Of a DNA stretch of 8,779 nucleotides, positions 1 through 6,399 are shown in pieces. Where the stretch lies: assembly GCA_945983015.1 (NCBI GenBank), contig CAMFSN010000063.1, positions 1-8,779 on the forward strand. Reading direction: 5' to 3'. Position 1 is the first letter of the stretch; every line of letters starts with the position of its first letter. The translations under genes and the position numbers were made by a program. The stretch comes from an uncultured Bacteroidales bacterium (GTDB lineage: Bacteria > Bacteroidota > Bacteroidia > Bacteroidales > UBA932). The notes below the pieces were generated by a model, which saw nothing but the letters and a program-made list of their open reading frames with translations, did no database searches and was not told the origin of the DNA.

Positions 1-377
1 CAACCTGGACAGGTGCTGCAGGAATGAAGCTTGCTGCCAAGGCTTGGATTTACCTTGAGAGCTCAGACCTCGCTGACGAGGCTGAGGGTGGAAAGCCTGA
101 CTACGCTTACCAGAGCGAAAACCACATTTTCAAGGGAGGTCTTTCTGGAAAGAAGAATGTGAAGATCGAGCTTTGCGACGCATCAGGCAAGGTGCTTGAC
201 ACTTTCGTTCGCGGTGAGGAAGGTTCAGGTTGGAACCAAGTTTCAGGTTACGAGAACGACAAGAATCACTCATTCAGCCGCTGCCCTGACGGAACCGGCG
301 AGTGGGCTTACGCAGATTCAACTCCTGGCGCAGCCAACGGAGAGAAGGCAGCTGAAATTTCACACGAAAATATATAG
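1..377 (+). CDS. Lamin-tail-domain-like protein, C-terminal fragment (5' end outside window)
   Basis: The reading frame is open from base 3 and stops with TAG at 375-377, so this is the C-terminal 124 or so residues of a longer protein. The ATG at 24 is internal to the open frame and need not be the start. What is seen: a segment resembling the end of a lamin-tail domain (an immunoglobulin-like beta sandwich found in many exported bacterial proteins), with strands around KIELCDASGKVLDTF, then HSFSRCPDGTGEW and the closing STPGAANG. The pattern S-x-R-x-x-DG-T-G followed by TPGxxN is characteristic of that fold. Such domains usually sit at the ends of secreted or surface-anchored proteins in Bacteroidota, but no signal peptide or catalytic domain is visible because the N-terminus is missing. 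The next gene starts 8 bases later. Codons are of the CGN/ATC/AAC type, like the two genes that follow. Confidence 0.6.
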   Translation, partial: TWTGAAGMKLAAKAWIYLESSDLADEAEGGKPDYAYQSENHIFKGGLSGKKNVKIELCDASGKVLDTFVRGEEGSGWNQVSGYENDKNHSFSRCPDGTGEWAYADSTPGAANGEKAAEISHENI

Positions 378-385
378 TCTTAAAA

Positions 386-1027
386 ATGGCAGAAGAACTT
401 AAAATCGGCGAAATCTCGAAGCCACGCTTCGAGTTCCGCAGCTTCGGACAGTGTTTTTGCGAGGCTCACAAAAGGATGGCCCGCCTGTCTGTTCCTGTTC
501 CTGAGAAGGTATGGGAAAGAGAGAGTGACGAGATCTATATCATCTCCGCTAAGAACGACATCAATAACACGAAGATTCGTAACGGCAAGATGGACATCAA
601 GACCTTCGTGCAGTCAGTGGACGGCTTGGAGCAGTGGAATCCGCTGATGAAGGGAGAATTCCCTATCAGCGCCGAGGTGCTTCGCAATGAGGTTTACCCT
701 GCCTTTATGGTTGACTGCCCTGAGCTCACTAAGGACACTTACACCTACGAAGAGTTCATCGCTATGGTAAAGGCCAATCCTGACCTCGCCGCAGTACGCG
801 TGCACAAGCAGCGCTTCGGCTATATGGTGAACAACACCATCTGCGAGTTCGGCAACGTGCTCATCAACGGAGCCAAGGTCGTGACCATCAACTCAGAATC
901 CACCGAAATCGAAGACATCAAGAAGACCATCGCAGACTGTCACCTCGAGGGTGTAGAGAACATCAACTACCTTCAGGCCATCAAGCGTGTCATCGGAATG
1001 TCTGACAAAGCACTTGCAAACGAATAA
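386..1027 (+). CDS. Probable CYTH-like superfamily protein, 213 aa
   Basis: A complete 213-residue soluble protein without signal peptide or membrane segments. I do not recognise a named gene. Features that suggest a divergent CYTH/triphosphate tunnel fold: an N-terminal strand RFEFRSF (residues 14-20, an acidic-x-basic alternation like the CYTH ExExK strand), EIYIIS (49-54), a basic strand TKIRNGKMDIK (62-72), LEQWNP (81-86), and a C-terminal block in which NINYLQAIKR (192-201) resembles the Y-x-N-x-x-Y motif that closes several CYTH-like adenylate cyclase/thiamine triphosphatase relatives. The immediate neighbour, three bases downstream, is a clear CYTH enzyme, which supports a functional pair. 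The classic ExExK motif is not intact, so phosphohydrolase activity cannot be claimed. The start at 386 follows an A-rich stretch (cttaaaa), usual for Bacteroidota, with no Shine-Dalgarno. The fold call is inference; the gene itself is secure. Confidence 0.6.
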   Translation: MAEELKIGEISKPRFEFRSFGQCFCEAHKRMARLSVPVPEKVWERESDEIYIISAKNDINNTKIRNGKMDIKTFVQSVDGLEQWNPLMKGEFPISAEVLRNEVYPAFMVDCPELTKDTYTYEEFIAMVKANPDLAAVRVHKQRFGYMVNNTICEFGNVLINGAKVVTINSESTEIEDIKKTIADCHLEGVENINYLQAIKRVIGMSDKALANE

Positions 1028-1030
1028 GCT

Positions 1031-1507
1031 ATGGCACAGGAAATCGAAAAGAAATTCTTAGTCAAAGGAGACTTCAAGGCAGAGGCCTTCAAGCAGACCC
1101 GCATCACTCAGGGCTATCTCAGCTCAGTGCCTGAGCGCACCGTGCGCATCCGTGTAAAGGGAGACAAGGGCTTCATCACAGTCAAGGGAATAGGCAACGC
1201 CTCCGGAGCAGCCCGCTTCGAGTGGGAAAAGGAAATTCCAGTTGAAGACGTACGTGCCCTTCTCGAACTGGCAGAACCTGGTGTTATCGACAAGACTCGC
1301 TATCTCGTAAAGAACACAGACGGCGTGCATACCTGGGAAATCGATGAGTTCTACGGCGACAACGACGGACTTACCGTGGCTGAGGTGGAGCTTGCTGACG
1401 AAAACGAGCCTTTCGACAAGCCTGAATGGCTTGGAGAAGAGGTTACCGGAGATCCGAAGTACTTCAACTCTATGCTGATGAAGAACCCATATAAGAATTG
1501 GAAGTAA
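1031..1507 (+). CDS. CYTH domain protein (triphosphate tunnel metalloenzyme), 158 aa
   Basis: A complete single-domain CYTH protein. Visible in order: the signature strand EIEKKFLV (residues 4-11, ExExK = E4, E6, K8), QGYL (27-30), TVRIR (37-41, R39 and R41), TVKG (50-53, K52), RFEWEKEIP (62-70), IDKTRYLV (86-93, K88 and R90), WEIDEF (102-107) and AEVEL (117-121, E118 and E120). In this family the basic residues line the tunnel and bind the triphosphate, while the acidic residues bind Mg2+ or Mn2+. Small bacterial members of this length that have been characterised are mostly inorganic tripolyphosphatases, so hydrolysis of PPPi is the best guess; thiamine triphosphatase or a class IV adenylate cyclase cannot be excluded from sequence alone. 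Cytoplasmic, no signal peptide. It begins three bases after the upstream gene, implying one transcript. All seven arginine codons are CGN, unlike the genes downstream of base 1562. Confidence 0.93.
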   Translation: MAQEIEKKFLVKGDFKAEAFKQTRITQGYLSSVPERTVRIRVKGDKGFITVKGIGNASGAARFEWEKEIPVEDVRALLELAEPGVIDKTRYLVKNTDGVHTWEIDEFYGDNDGLTVAEVELADENEPFDKPEWLGEEVTGDPKYFNSMLMKNPYKNWK

Positions 1508-1514
1508 TTATATG

Positions 1515-1542
1515 CCTGCAGCCCCCTGACCGGAGCTGCAGG
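1515..1542 (+). other. Intercistronic stem-loop between the CYTH gene and the transporter gene
   Basis: CCTGCAGC at 1515-1522 is the exact reverse complement of GCTGCAGG at 1535-1542, giving an 8-bp GC-rich stem with a 12-base loop; a G-T wobble could add one pair. No U tract follows on either strand, so it does not fit a standard intrinsic terminator. It fills most of the 54-base gap between stop 1505-1507 and start 1562 and could be a processing or stability element, or a weak or Rho-assisted terminator. The structure is seen; the role is inferred. Confidence 0.5.
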
Positions 1543-1561
1543 TCCGAATAAACTCAAAAAG

Positions 1562-3163
1562 ATGGAAGAGACGAGCAGAAAAGCGGCTTTCGATCCGCTC
1601 GACCTGAATAACTACAAGGTCGAAAAGTTGCCGAAGATGCAGAAATCAAAGATGGAGCAGTGGATGGCCAGACTTGGCCTGCCGCTAGCCCTTCTGAGTT
1701 TCGTGTTCATCTACTGGTTCTGCCATATAGGCTTTATCGACAACCTCAACGTCGGAGCCCTCACAGCCAAGGCTCAAGCCAGGATGAACGCCATCGGGCT
1801 GGACGCTTTCCTGCGTTCAAACTATGCAATGCTCGCCATCTTCGTAGCCTCACTCATACTCTGGATTACGGAAGCCATCCCTAATTACCTCACTTCGCTG
1901 CTGGTGATACTGGGAATAGTGCTCACCGGAGTCACCACCCAAAAGGAAGCCCTAGCCCAACTGGGACATCCGGTGATGTGGCTAAACATCCTGAGTTTCG
2001 TTCTGGCCAGTATGCTGGTAAAGACCAAATTCGCAAAACGCCTGGCCCTCGCCTTCGTGATCAAATTCGGCAAATCGGCCAAGGGAGTACTTTGGAGCTT
2101 TATGCTCATCAACCTCATCCTCAGCCTCTTTATCTCCGCCACCACAGTGAAGGCGACCATAATGCTGCCTATCTTTATGGTAGTGTGTGCCATCTACGGA
2201 GCATCTGATGGGAACAGGAACAATTTCGGACGAAACCTCGTGCTTCAGAACCTGTTCCAGGTGAATATCGGGGCCAATGCCTTCTACACCGGCTCCGGTG
2301 CCCACCTGCTTGCAATTTCTCTCATAGCCGGCTTCCTGGGCTCCTGCGACTTCGGCTATGCGGATTGGCTTAAGACCTGTGGGCCGATGAGCATGGTCAT
2401 ACTTGTCATCGGTCTTCTACTGGGTATGTACGTCTTCTTCCCTATGAAAAAGGAGGAACAAAAACCTCAGATAGAAGGTGGACTGGATCGCCTGAAGGAA
2501 GAGCTCAACGCTATGGGTAAAATCAGCGGCGAGGAAATCAAGGCCGTGGCCATCTTCATCCTGGTGCTTTTCCTCTGGGTCACCAAGGGGACATTCCATA
2601 ACATAGACGAGACCATAGTCGCCCTTATAGGCGCAGTGATAGCCTTACTCCCTGGGATAGGAGTGGTAAAGTGGAACGACGTGGACATCCCTTGGCATCT
2701 TATGATATTCTCCGCCGGAGCCTATACCCTGGGCTCAGGACTGAATGCCACCGACCTGCCAAATACTATGGTGAATGCCGCCTTCGACTCTATGGGCATC
2801 ACCGCTGACACCCCTTACTGGGTGCTTTACGTAGCTCTAACCTTTTTAATGATATTCTCCGGTCTTCTCTTCCAGTCTAAAACCATCAGAACTATGGTCT
2901 TCGTGCCTATAGCCCTGGGAGTTGAGGCCAAGTTTGGCTTCATGCCAATGAGCCTGGCCCTGCCTGTAAGTATGCTCATCGAACACGTCTATGTGTTCCC
3001 ATTCAACAGCAAACCGGCAGCCTTGCTCTACACCACGAACCAGTACAGCCAGGGAGATGCCTTTAAATTCGGCATTACTATGATGATAATATCCTGGCTG
3101 TTGGTACTAGTCTGGGGAGCTACATTCTTCAAATGGTTCGGAATCACACCTGGACTCTTTTAA
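1562..3163 (+). CDS. SLC13/DASS family anion symporter-like membrane transporter, 533 aa
   Basis: An integral inner-membrane protein with about 11-12 hydrophobic segments and a cytoplasmic N-terminal tail of roughly 35 residues. Family evidence: WITEAIPNYLTSLLV near residues 101-115, a typical divalent anion:Na+ symporter (DASS) helix; ATTVKATIMLP (193-203) and SKTIRTMVFVP (439-449), which occupy the places of the two inverted-repeat SNT motifs; TGSGAHLLA (243-251); a central repeat boundary with a charged linker around 290-320; WNDVDIPWHLMIFSAGAYTLG preceding the second half; and FPFNSKPA (480-487) with QYSQGDAFKFG near the C-terminus. Known members move dicarboxylates, tricarboxylates, sulfate or related anions. 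Here the sodium-binding Asn of both SNT motifs is replaced (Thr194, Lys440), so neither sodium coupling nor the substrate should be assumed. The start ATG follows aactcaaaaag. Six bases separate it from the next gene. Five of nine arginines use AGA/AGG, unlike the upstream block. Confidence 0.88.
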   Translation: MEETSRKAAFDPLDLNNYKVEKLPKMQKSKMEQWMARLGLPLALLSFVFIYWFCHIGFIDNLNVGALTAKAQARMNAIGLDAFLRSNYAMLAIFVASLILWITEAIPNYLTSLLVILGIVLTGVTTQKEALAQLGHPVMWLNILSFVLASMLVKTKFAKRLALAFVIKFGKSAKGVLWSFMLINLILSLFISATTVKATIMLPIFMVVCAIYGASDGNRNNFGRNLVLQNLFQVNIGANAFYTGSGAHLLAISLIAGFLGSCDFGYADWLKTCGPMSMVILVIGLLLGMYVFFPMKKEEQKPQIEGGLDRLKEELNAMGKISGEEIKAVAIFILVLFLWVTKGTFHNIDETIVALIGAVIALLPGIGVVKWNDVDIPWHLMIFSAGAYTLGSGLNATDLPNTMVNAAFDSMGITADTPYWVLYVALTFLMIFSGLLFQSKTIRTMVFVPIALGVEAKFGFMPMSLALPVSMLIEHVYVFPFNSKPAALLYTTNQYSQGDAFKFGITMMIISWLLVLVWGATFFKWFGITPGLF

Positions 3164-3169
3164 ACAATT

Positions 3170-4594
3170 ATGATAGACATCAAGACAAAGATACACGACC
3201 GCTACTCCATCGAGTTCAAAGTGGGCTTCGTCACCCGCCGCAAGACGAAAAAGAACGACTTTACGGTGGGGATGTGGATCTTTGTGCCTGAAAGTCTGGA
3301 CATTACCCCATACACTTATTCCAAGGCCGACTTCTACAGGGATGTCAAGACGAACATCCGCCTGATTACCCCCAACTTCATCCTAAGGGACATAGTGGAA
3401 GGAGAAGCCCTGCCTCTGAAGAACCTCAGCAGGGCGGCACATGCGATGGCCTCCGACTACACCCGCACCAATACCTCAGAATTCGCCTACCAGGCGAAAA
3501 TGTTCGCCGCCATCGTAAAGAGTTCCCTCAGAGAAGAGGCCAACTACATTAAAAGTCAGACTAAAAAAGAGCATCTGCTGGACAACTATACCAGCAATCT
3601 CCGAAAGATAATCAAAGCCTACAAGGACATTGAGCAGATCATTTCCACCCCGACCGTGGGGCCTGAAGGGCAGGAAGCCTACAATATGTCGGGGGACTTC
3701 ATCTGCACGGTAAGCAATCAGCATACCCTGATGCTGCTCAAGGTCCTGGCAGGCAAAAAAGGTCTGGACAAGCAGAAGGAAGAATTGGCCAGACTCGTAA
3801 GAGAGGTAAACGATCTGAGACACGAAAGGAACTATTCCTCCACCACAGACATATACAAGCACGGAGTGCTAAAAAAGTATGTGGAAAGCCAACTCTACCT
3901 TCGCGTGCCGAAAAAACGCGATGGAGTGCTGGTCGAGCAGGCTTACTACAGCCTGGCTGCGGGATTGGCAATGCTGTTCGCTACGGTGGTGGCCTGGGCC
4001 TTCCAACGGCACTTCGGCAACCTCACCTGGCCTTTGTTCATAGCGCTGATTATCAGCTATATGATGAAGGACAGAATAAAGGAGCTGATGCGATTCTACT
4101 TCGCCCACAAGGTGGGAGACAGGTATTACGATAACAAGGCGAAGATCTCTCTGAAGAATCACCAGATAGGCAAAATGAAAGAAGCCGTGGATTTCATATC
4201 CAAGCACAAAGTGCCGGAAGAGATAAAAAAAATAAGGAACAAAGGCGCCATCTTCCCTAGCGAAAACGCCCATCTGGGAGAGAGAGTGATACTCTACAGG
4301 AAGTTCGTAAACATAGACAGGGAGAAAATGATGCAGAACGCATCCTATAATTATAGCGGAGTAAATGACATCATCCGCTTGCAGGTAAACAGTTTTCTGC
4401 ATAAGATGGATAACCCAGAAGTTCCGGTGAACGTGTTGGATGAAAACGGCACGGTCAAGCAAGTAATGTGTCCAAAGGAATACTACCTAAACATAGTCCT
4501 GAGCTATGAATACGACGATATAAAGGACTTCAAACATTTCAGAATCACACTGGACAGAAACGGCATAAAGGAGATCTGCGAAAGAGAGGTTTAA
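3170..4594 (+). CDS. Two-helix membrane protein of unknown function, 474 aa
   Basis: I do not recognise this family. It is a complete protein without a signal peptide. Residues 1 to about 255 are hydrophilic, starting with a strand-rich region (SIEFKVGFVTRRKTKKNDFTV, WIFVPESLDITPYTYS) followed by mostly helical sequence with a charged, probably coiled-coil stretch around 200-222 (KQKEELARLVREVNDLRHER). Two closely spaced hydrophobic helices lie at about 259-280 and 284-300, joined by a short turn (QRHFGNLTW). A hydrophilic C-terminal domain of about 170 residues follows (MKDRIKELMRFYFAHKVGDRYYD onward), ending in strand-like sequence. A membrane hairpin with both large domains on the cytoplasmic side is the simplest topology. 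No catalytic motif is evident. It starts six bases after the transporter gene, so cotranscription and a functional link with it are plausible but unproven. Its end is followed by the atp promoter region, so it is the last gene before the ATP synthase transcript. Confidence 0.85.
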   Translation: MIDIKTKIHDRYSIEFKVGFVTRRKTKKNDFTVGMWIFVPESLDITPYTYSKADFYRDVKTNIRLITPNFILRDIVEGEALPLKNLSRAAHAMASDYTRTNTSEFAYQAKMFAAIVKSSLREEANYIKSQTKKEHLLDNYTSNLRKIIKAYKDIEQIISTPTVGPEGQEAYNMSGDFICTVSNQHTLMLLKVLAGKKGLDKQKEELARLVREVNDLRHERNYSSTTDIYKHGVLKKYVESQLYLRVPKKRDGVLVEQAYYSLAAGLAMLFATVVAWAFQRHFGNLTWPLFIALIISYMMKDRIKELMRFYFAHKVGDRYYDNKAKISLKNHQIGKMKEAVDFISKHKVPEEIKKIRNKGAIFPSENAHLGERVILYRKFVNIDREKMMQNASYNYSGVNDIIRLQVNSFLHKMDNPEVPVNVLDENGTVKQVMCPKEYYLNIVLSYEYDDIKDFKHFRITLDRNGIKEICEREV

Positions 4595-4620
4595 ATTCTG
4601 CTATTTTTTTCGTACATTTG
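4590..4620 (+). promoter_or_regulatory. Probable Bacteroidota-type promoter of the ATP synthase operon
   Basis: TACATTTG at 4613-4620 is an exact match to the Bacteroidota -7 element TAnnTTTG. TTTA at 4590-4593 lies 19 bases upstream, matching three of four bases of the -33 element TTTG at the expected spacing. Transcription would begin around 4625-4628, giving a leader of about 22-25 bases before the atpD ATG at 4650. The -33 match overlaps the stop codon of the preceding gene. This is the only good match I found in the window's intergenic DNA. Confidence 0.65.
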
Positions 4621-4642
4621 TATGATTTGAAAATAGTAGAAT
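4595..4642. repeat. Long inverted repeat surrounding the atp promoter -7 element
   Basis: ATTCTGCTATTTT (4595-4607) pairs with AAAATAGTAGAAT (4630-4642) over 13 positions: 12 Watson-Crick pairs and one G-T pair, enclosing 22 bases. Inside it, TACA-TT-TGTA (4613-4622) is a second dyad whose centre lies one base from that of the outer repeat, and it overlaps the -7 element. Because initiation is expected inside the right half, the operon's own transcript could not form the outer hairpin. A DNA-level operator, or a structure in read-through RNA from upstream, are the alternatives. Pairing is seen directly; function is inference. Confidence 0.6.
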
Positions 4643-4649
4643 AAACGAT

Positions 4650-6167
4650 ATGGCAGAGAAGATTAAAGGTCATATTTCACAGATTGTAGGTCCGGTGGTG
4701 GACGTACACTTTGACCTTCCCGAGATAAGTGAAAACGCACTCCCTCCCATAAATGAAGCCCTACAGGTAAACAGAGGCGAAAACTCCCGGCTTATCATAG
4801 AAGTTCAGCAGCACATAGGTGAAAACACCGTTCGCTGCGTGGCGATGGATTCCACAGACGGACTTAGCCGAGGTATGGAAGTAATCTCCACCGGAGGCTA
4901 TATCAGAATGCCTAGGGGAGAACAGATCAGGGGAAGGGTTATGAATGTCACAGGAGACCCTATCGACGGGCTTTCTAAACTGGACAGCTCGGATGCCCTG
5001 CCTATTCACCGCGAGCCTCCTAAGTTCGAAGAACTCAGCACATCCAGCGAGGTGCTTTATACCGGCATCAAGGTGATAGACCTTTTGGAACCTTACCTCA
5101 AGGGAGGAAAGATAGGTCTCTTCGGCGGTGCCGGCGTAGGTAAGACCGTACTCATCAAGGAGTTGATTAATAACATCGCGAAAAAGCACAATGGCTTCTC
5201 CGTCTTTGCCGGCGTAGGTGAGCGTACCCGCGAGGGTAATGACCTGCTGAGGGAGATGATAGAATCCGGAGTGATCAAATATGGCGAAGAGTTCGAAAAA
5301 TCTATGGAGGAGGGAAATTGGGACCTCTCGAAAATAGATGAAGAAGCCCTGAAACACAGTCAGGTGGCGATGGTCTTCGGACAGATGAACGAGCCGCCTG
5401 GAGCCAGAAGCGCAGTAGCCCTGTCAGGATTGACATTGGCAGAGAGTTTCAGGGACAGTCCGAATGCGGAAGACCCTAAGGACATTCTCTTCTTTATAGA
5501 CAACATATTCCGTTTCACGCAGGCCGGCTCAGAAGTGTCCGCACTGCTGGGACGAATGCCTTCGGCGGTAGGATACCAGCCGACATTGGCATCGGAAATG
5601 GGACAGATGCAGGAGAGAATCACCTCCACGAAGAACGGCTCCATCACTTCAGTACAAGCGGTGTATGTGCCGGCGGATGACCTTACTGACCCTGCCCCTG
5701 CCACCACCTTCTCCCACCTGGACGCCACTACCGTGCTCAGCCGAAAGGTTACGGAACTGGGTATCTACCCTGCCGTAGATCCGCTGGAGTCCACTTCCAG
5801 GATATTGGATCCGCTCATAGTGGGAAAAGAGCATTACGAGACCGCCCAGAGGGTCAAACAGATTCTGCAGAAGAACAAGGAGTTGCAGGATATCATCTCC
5901 ATCCTGGGTATGGACGAGCTCTCAGACGAAGACAAACTCACAGTATATAGGGCGAGAAAGGTGCAGCGCTTCCTCTCCCAGCCTTTCAGCGTAGCTGAAC
6001 AGTTCACGGGCGTGAAAGGCGTGATGGTGGATATAGAAGACACCATCAAGGGATTCAAGATGATTCTGGACGGAGAGTGCGACGATGTTCCGGAGCAGGC
6101 CTTCCTGAACGTGGGTACCATAGAAGACGCTTTAAAGAAAGGCAAGGAGATTCTCGAGAATGCTTAA
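4650..6167 (+). CDS. atpD: F-type ATP synthase subunit beta (EC 7.1.2.2), 505 aa
   Basis: Catalytic subunit of the F1 head; three copies alternate with alpha and carry the nucleotide sites that make ATP as the rotor turns. Seen: N-terminal beta-barrel start GHISQIVGPVVDVHF; Walker A GGAGVGKT at 159-166 (K165, T166); GERTREGNDL (catalytic Glu in GER); ALSGLTLAESFRD; Walker B region ILFFIDNIFRFTQAGSEVSALLGRMPSAVGYQPTLA in pieces from about residue 278; VPADDLTDPAP; and DELSDED at 422-428, the conserved DELSEED loop that contacts gamma. Compared with the usual beta subunit (about 460-480 residues), there is an acidic insertion at about 212-237, just before QVAMVFGQMNEPPGAR, which as I recall is common in Bacteroidota. 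It is the first gene of the operon, with its promoter directly upstream and no Shine-Dalgarno. The last codons overlap atpC by 8 bases. Thirteen of 23 arginine codons are AGA/AGG. Confidence 0.98.
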   Translation: MAEKIKGHISQIVGPVVDVHFDLPEISENALPPINEALQVNRGENSRLIIEVQQHIGENTVRCVAMDSTDGLSRGMEVISTGGYIRMPRGEQIRGRVMNVTGDPIDGLSKLDSSDALPIHREPPKFEELSTSSEVLYTGIKVIDLLEPYLKGGKIGLFGGAGVGKTVLIKELINNIAKKHNGFSVFAGVGERTREGNDLLREMIESGVIKYGEEFEKSMEEGNWDLSKIDEEALKHSQVAMVFGQMNEPPGARSAVALSGLTLAESFRDSPNAEDPKDILFFIDNIFRFTQAGSEVSALLGRMPSAVGYQPTLASEMGQMQERITSTKNGSITSVQAVYVPADDLTDPAPATTFSHLDATTVLSRKVTELGIYPAVDPLESTSRILDPLIVGKEHYETAQRVKQILQKNKELQDIISILGMDELSDEDKLTVYRARKVQRFLSQPFSVAEQFTGVKGVMVDIEDTIKGFKMILDGECDDVPEQAFLNVGTIEDALKKGKEILENA

Positions 6168-6399
6168 ACTCCGAATCATATCGGCTGAAGGATGTCTGTT
6201 CGACTCCGAAGTGGAAGCGGTTTTCTTCCCTTCCACCCTGGGCGAATTCGAAGTGCTCCCCCATCACGCGGATTTCATCTCCACGATATGTCAGGGAGAG
6301 ATCAGAATCCGCAAAGACGGGACGGAGAGCAGGATAGCTGTCCGCTCCGGAATAGTCAGGATAGAAAAATCAGTGATCATAGCCTGTGTGGAAGTATGA
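6160..6399 (+). CDS. atpC: F-type ATP synthase subunit epsilon, short form, 79 aa
   Basis: Central-stalk subunit that binds gamma and the c-ring. The 79 residues cover only the N-terminal beta-sandwich: LKLRIISAEGCLFDSEVEAVFFPSTLGEFEVLPHHADFIS (in pieces), with the family pattern P-x-x-x-G-x-x-x-VLP-H-H-A, then IAVRSGIVRIEKSVIIACVE. The C-terminal two-helix domain present in E. coli and Bacillus epsilon (total about 130-140 residues), which inhibits ATP hydrolysis, is absent. The stop codon at 6397-6399 is genuine in frame and overlaps the atpB start, so this is not a sequencing truncation. Short epsilon subunits are known in Bacteroidota and Chlorobi. The start ATG lies within the end of atpD (8-base overlap), indicating coupled translation. 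Confidence 0.95.
   Translation: MLKLRIISAEGCLFDSEVEAVFFPSTLGEFEVLPHHADFISTICQGEIRIRKDGTESRIAVRSGIVRIEKSVIIACVEV

Noticed and set aside
24..26. ATG at 24 as the true start of the first gene
   Set aside because: The frame is open upstream to the window edge (TWTGAAG precedes it), and the protein has no signal peptide here, so it is an internal Met of a longer exported protein.
3869..4462. 197-codon open frame on the minus strand inside the 474-residue gene
   Set aside because: Its translation is rich in His, Tyr and Val from antisense reading of common codons, and there is no promoter or start context; the + strand frame is longer and runs on from the neighbouring gene.
4602..4610. T-rich run as an intrinsic terminator for the upstream gene
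   Set aside because: No GC-rich stem precedes it; the T run is itself one arm of the AT-rich inverted repeat around the atp promoter.
4761..5357. 198-codon open frame on the minus strand inside atpD
   Set aside because: It is opposite a strongly conserved gene, has no recognisable protein features and arises from the codon composition of atpD.
6192..6395. In-frame N-terminal extension of subunit a starting at 6192
   Set aside because: It would lie wholly within atpC in another frame, has no a-subunit similarity, and would bury the clear signal peptide that begins at 6396.
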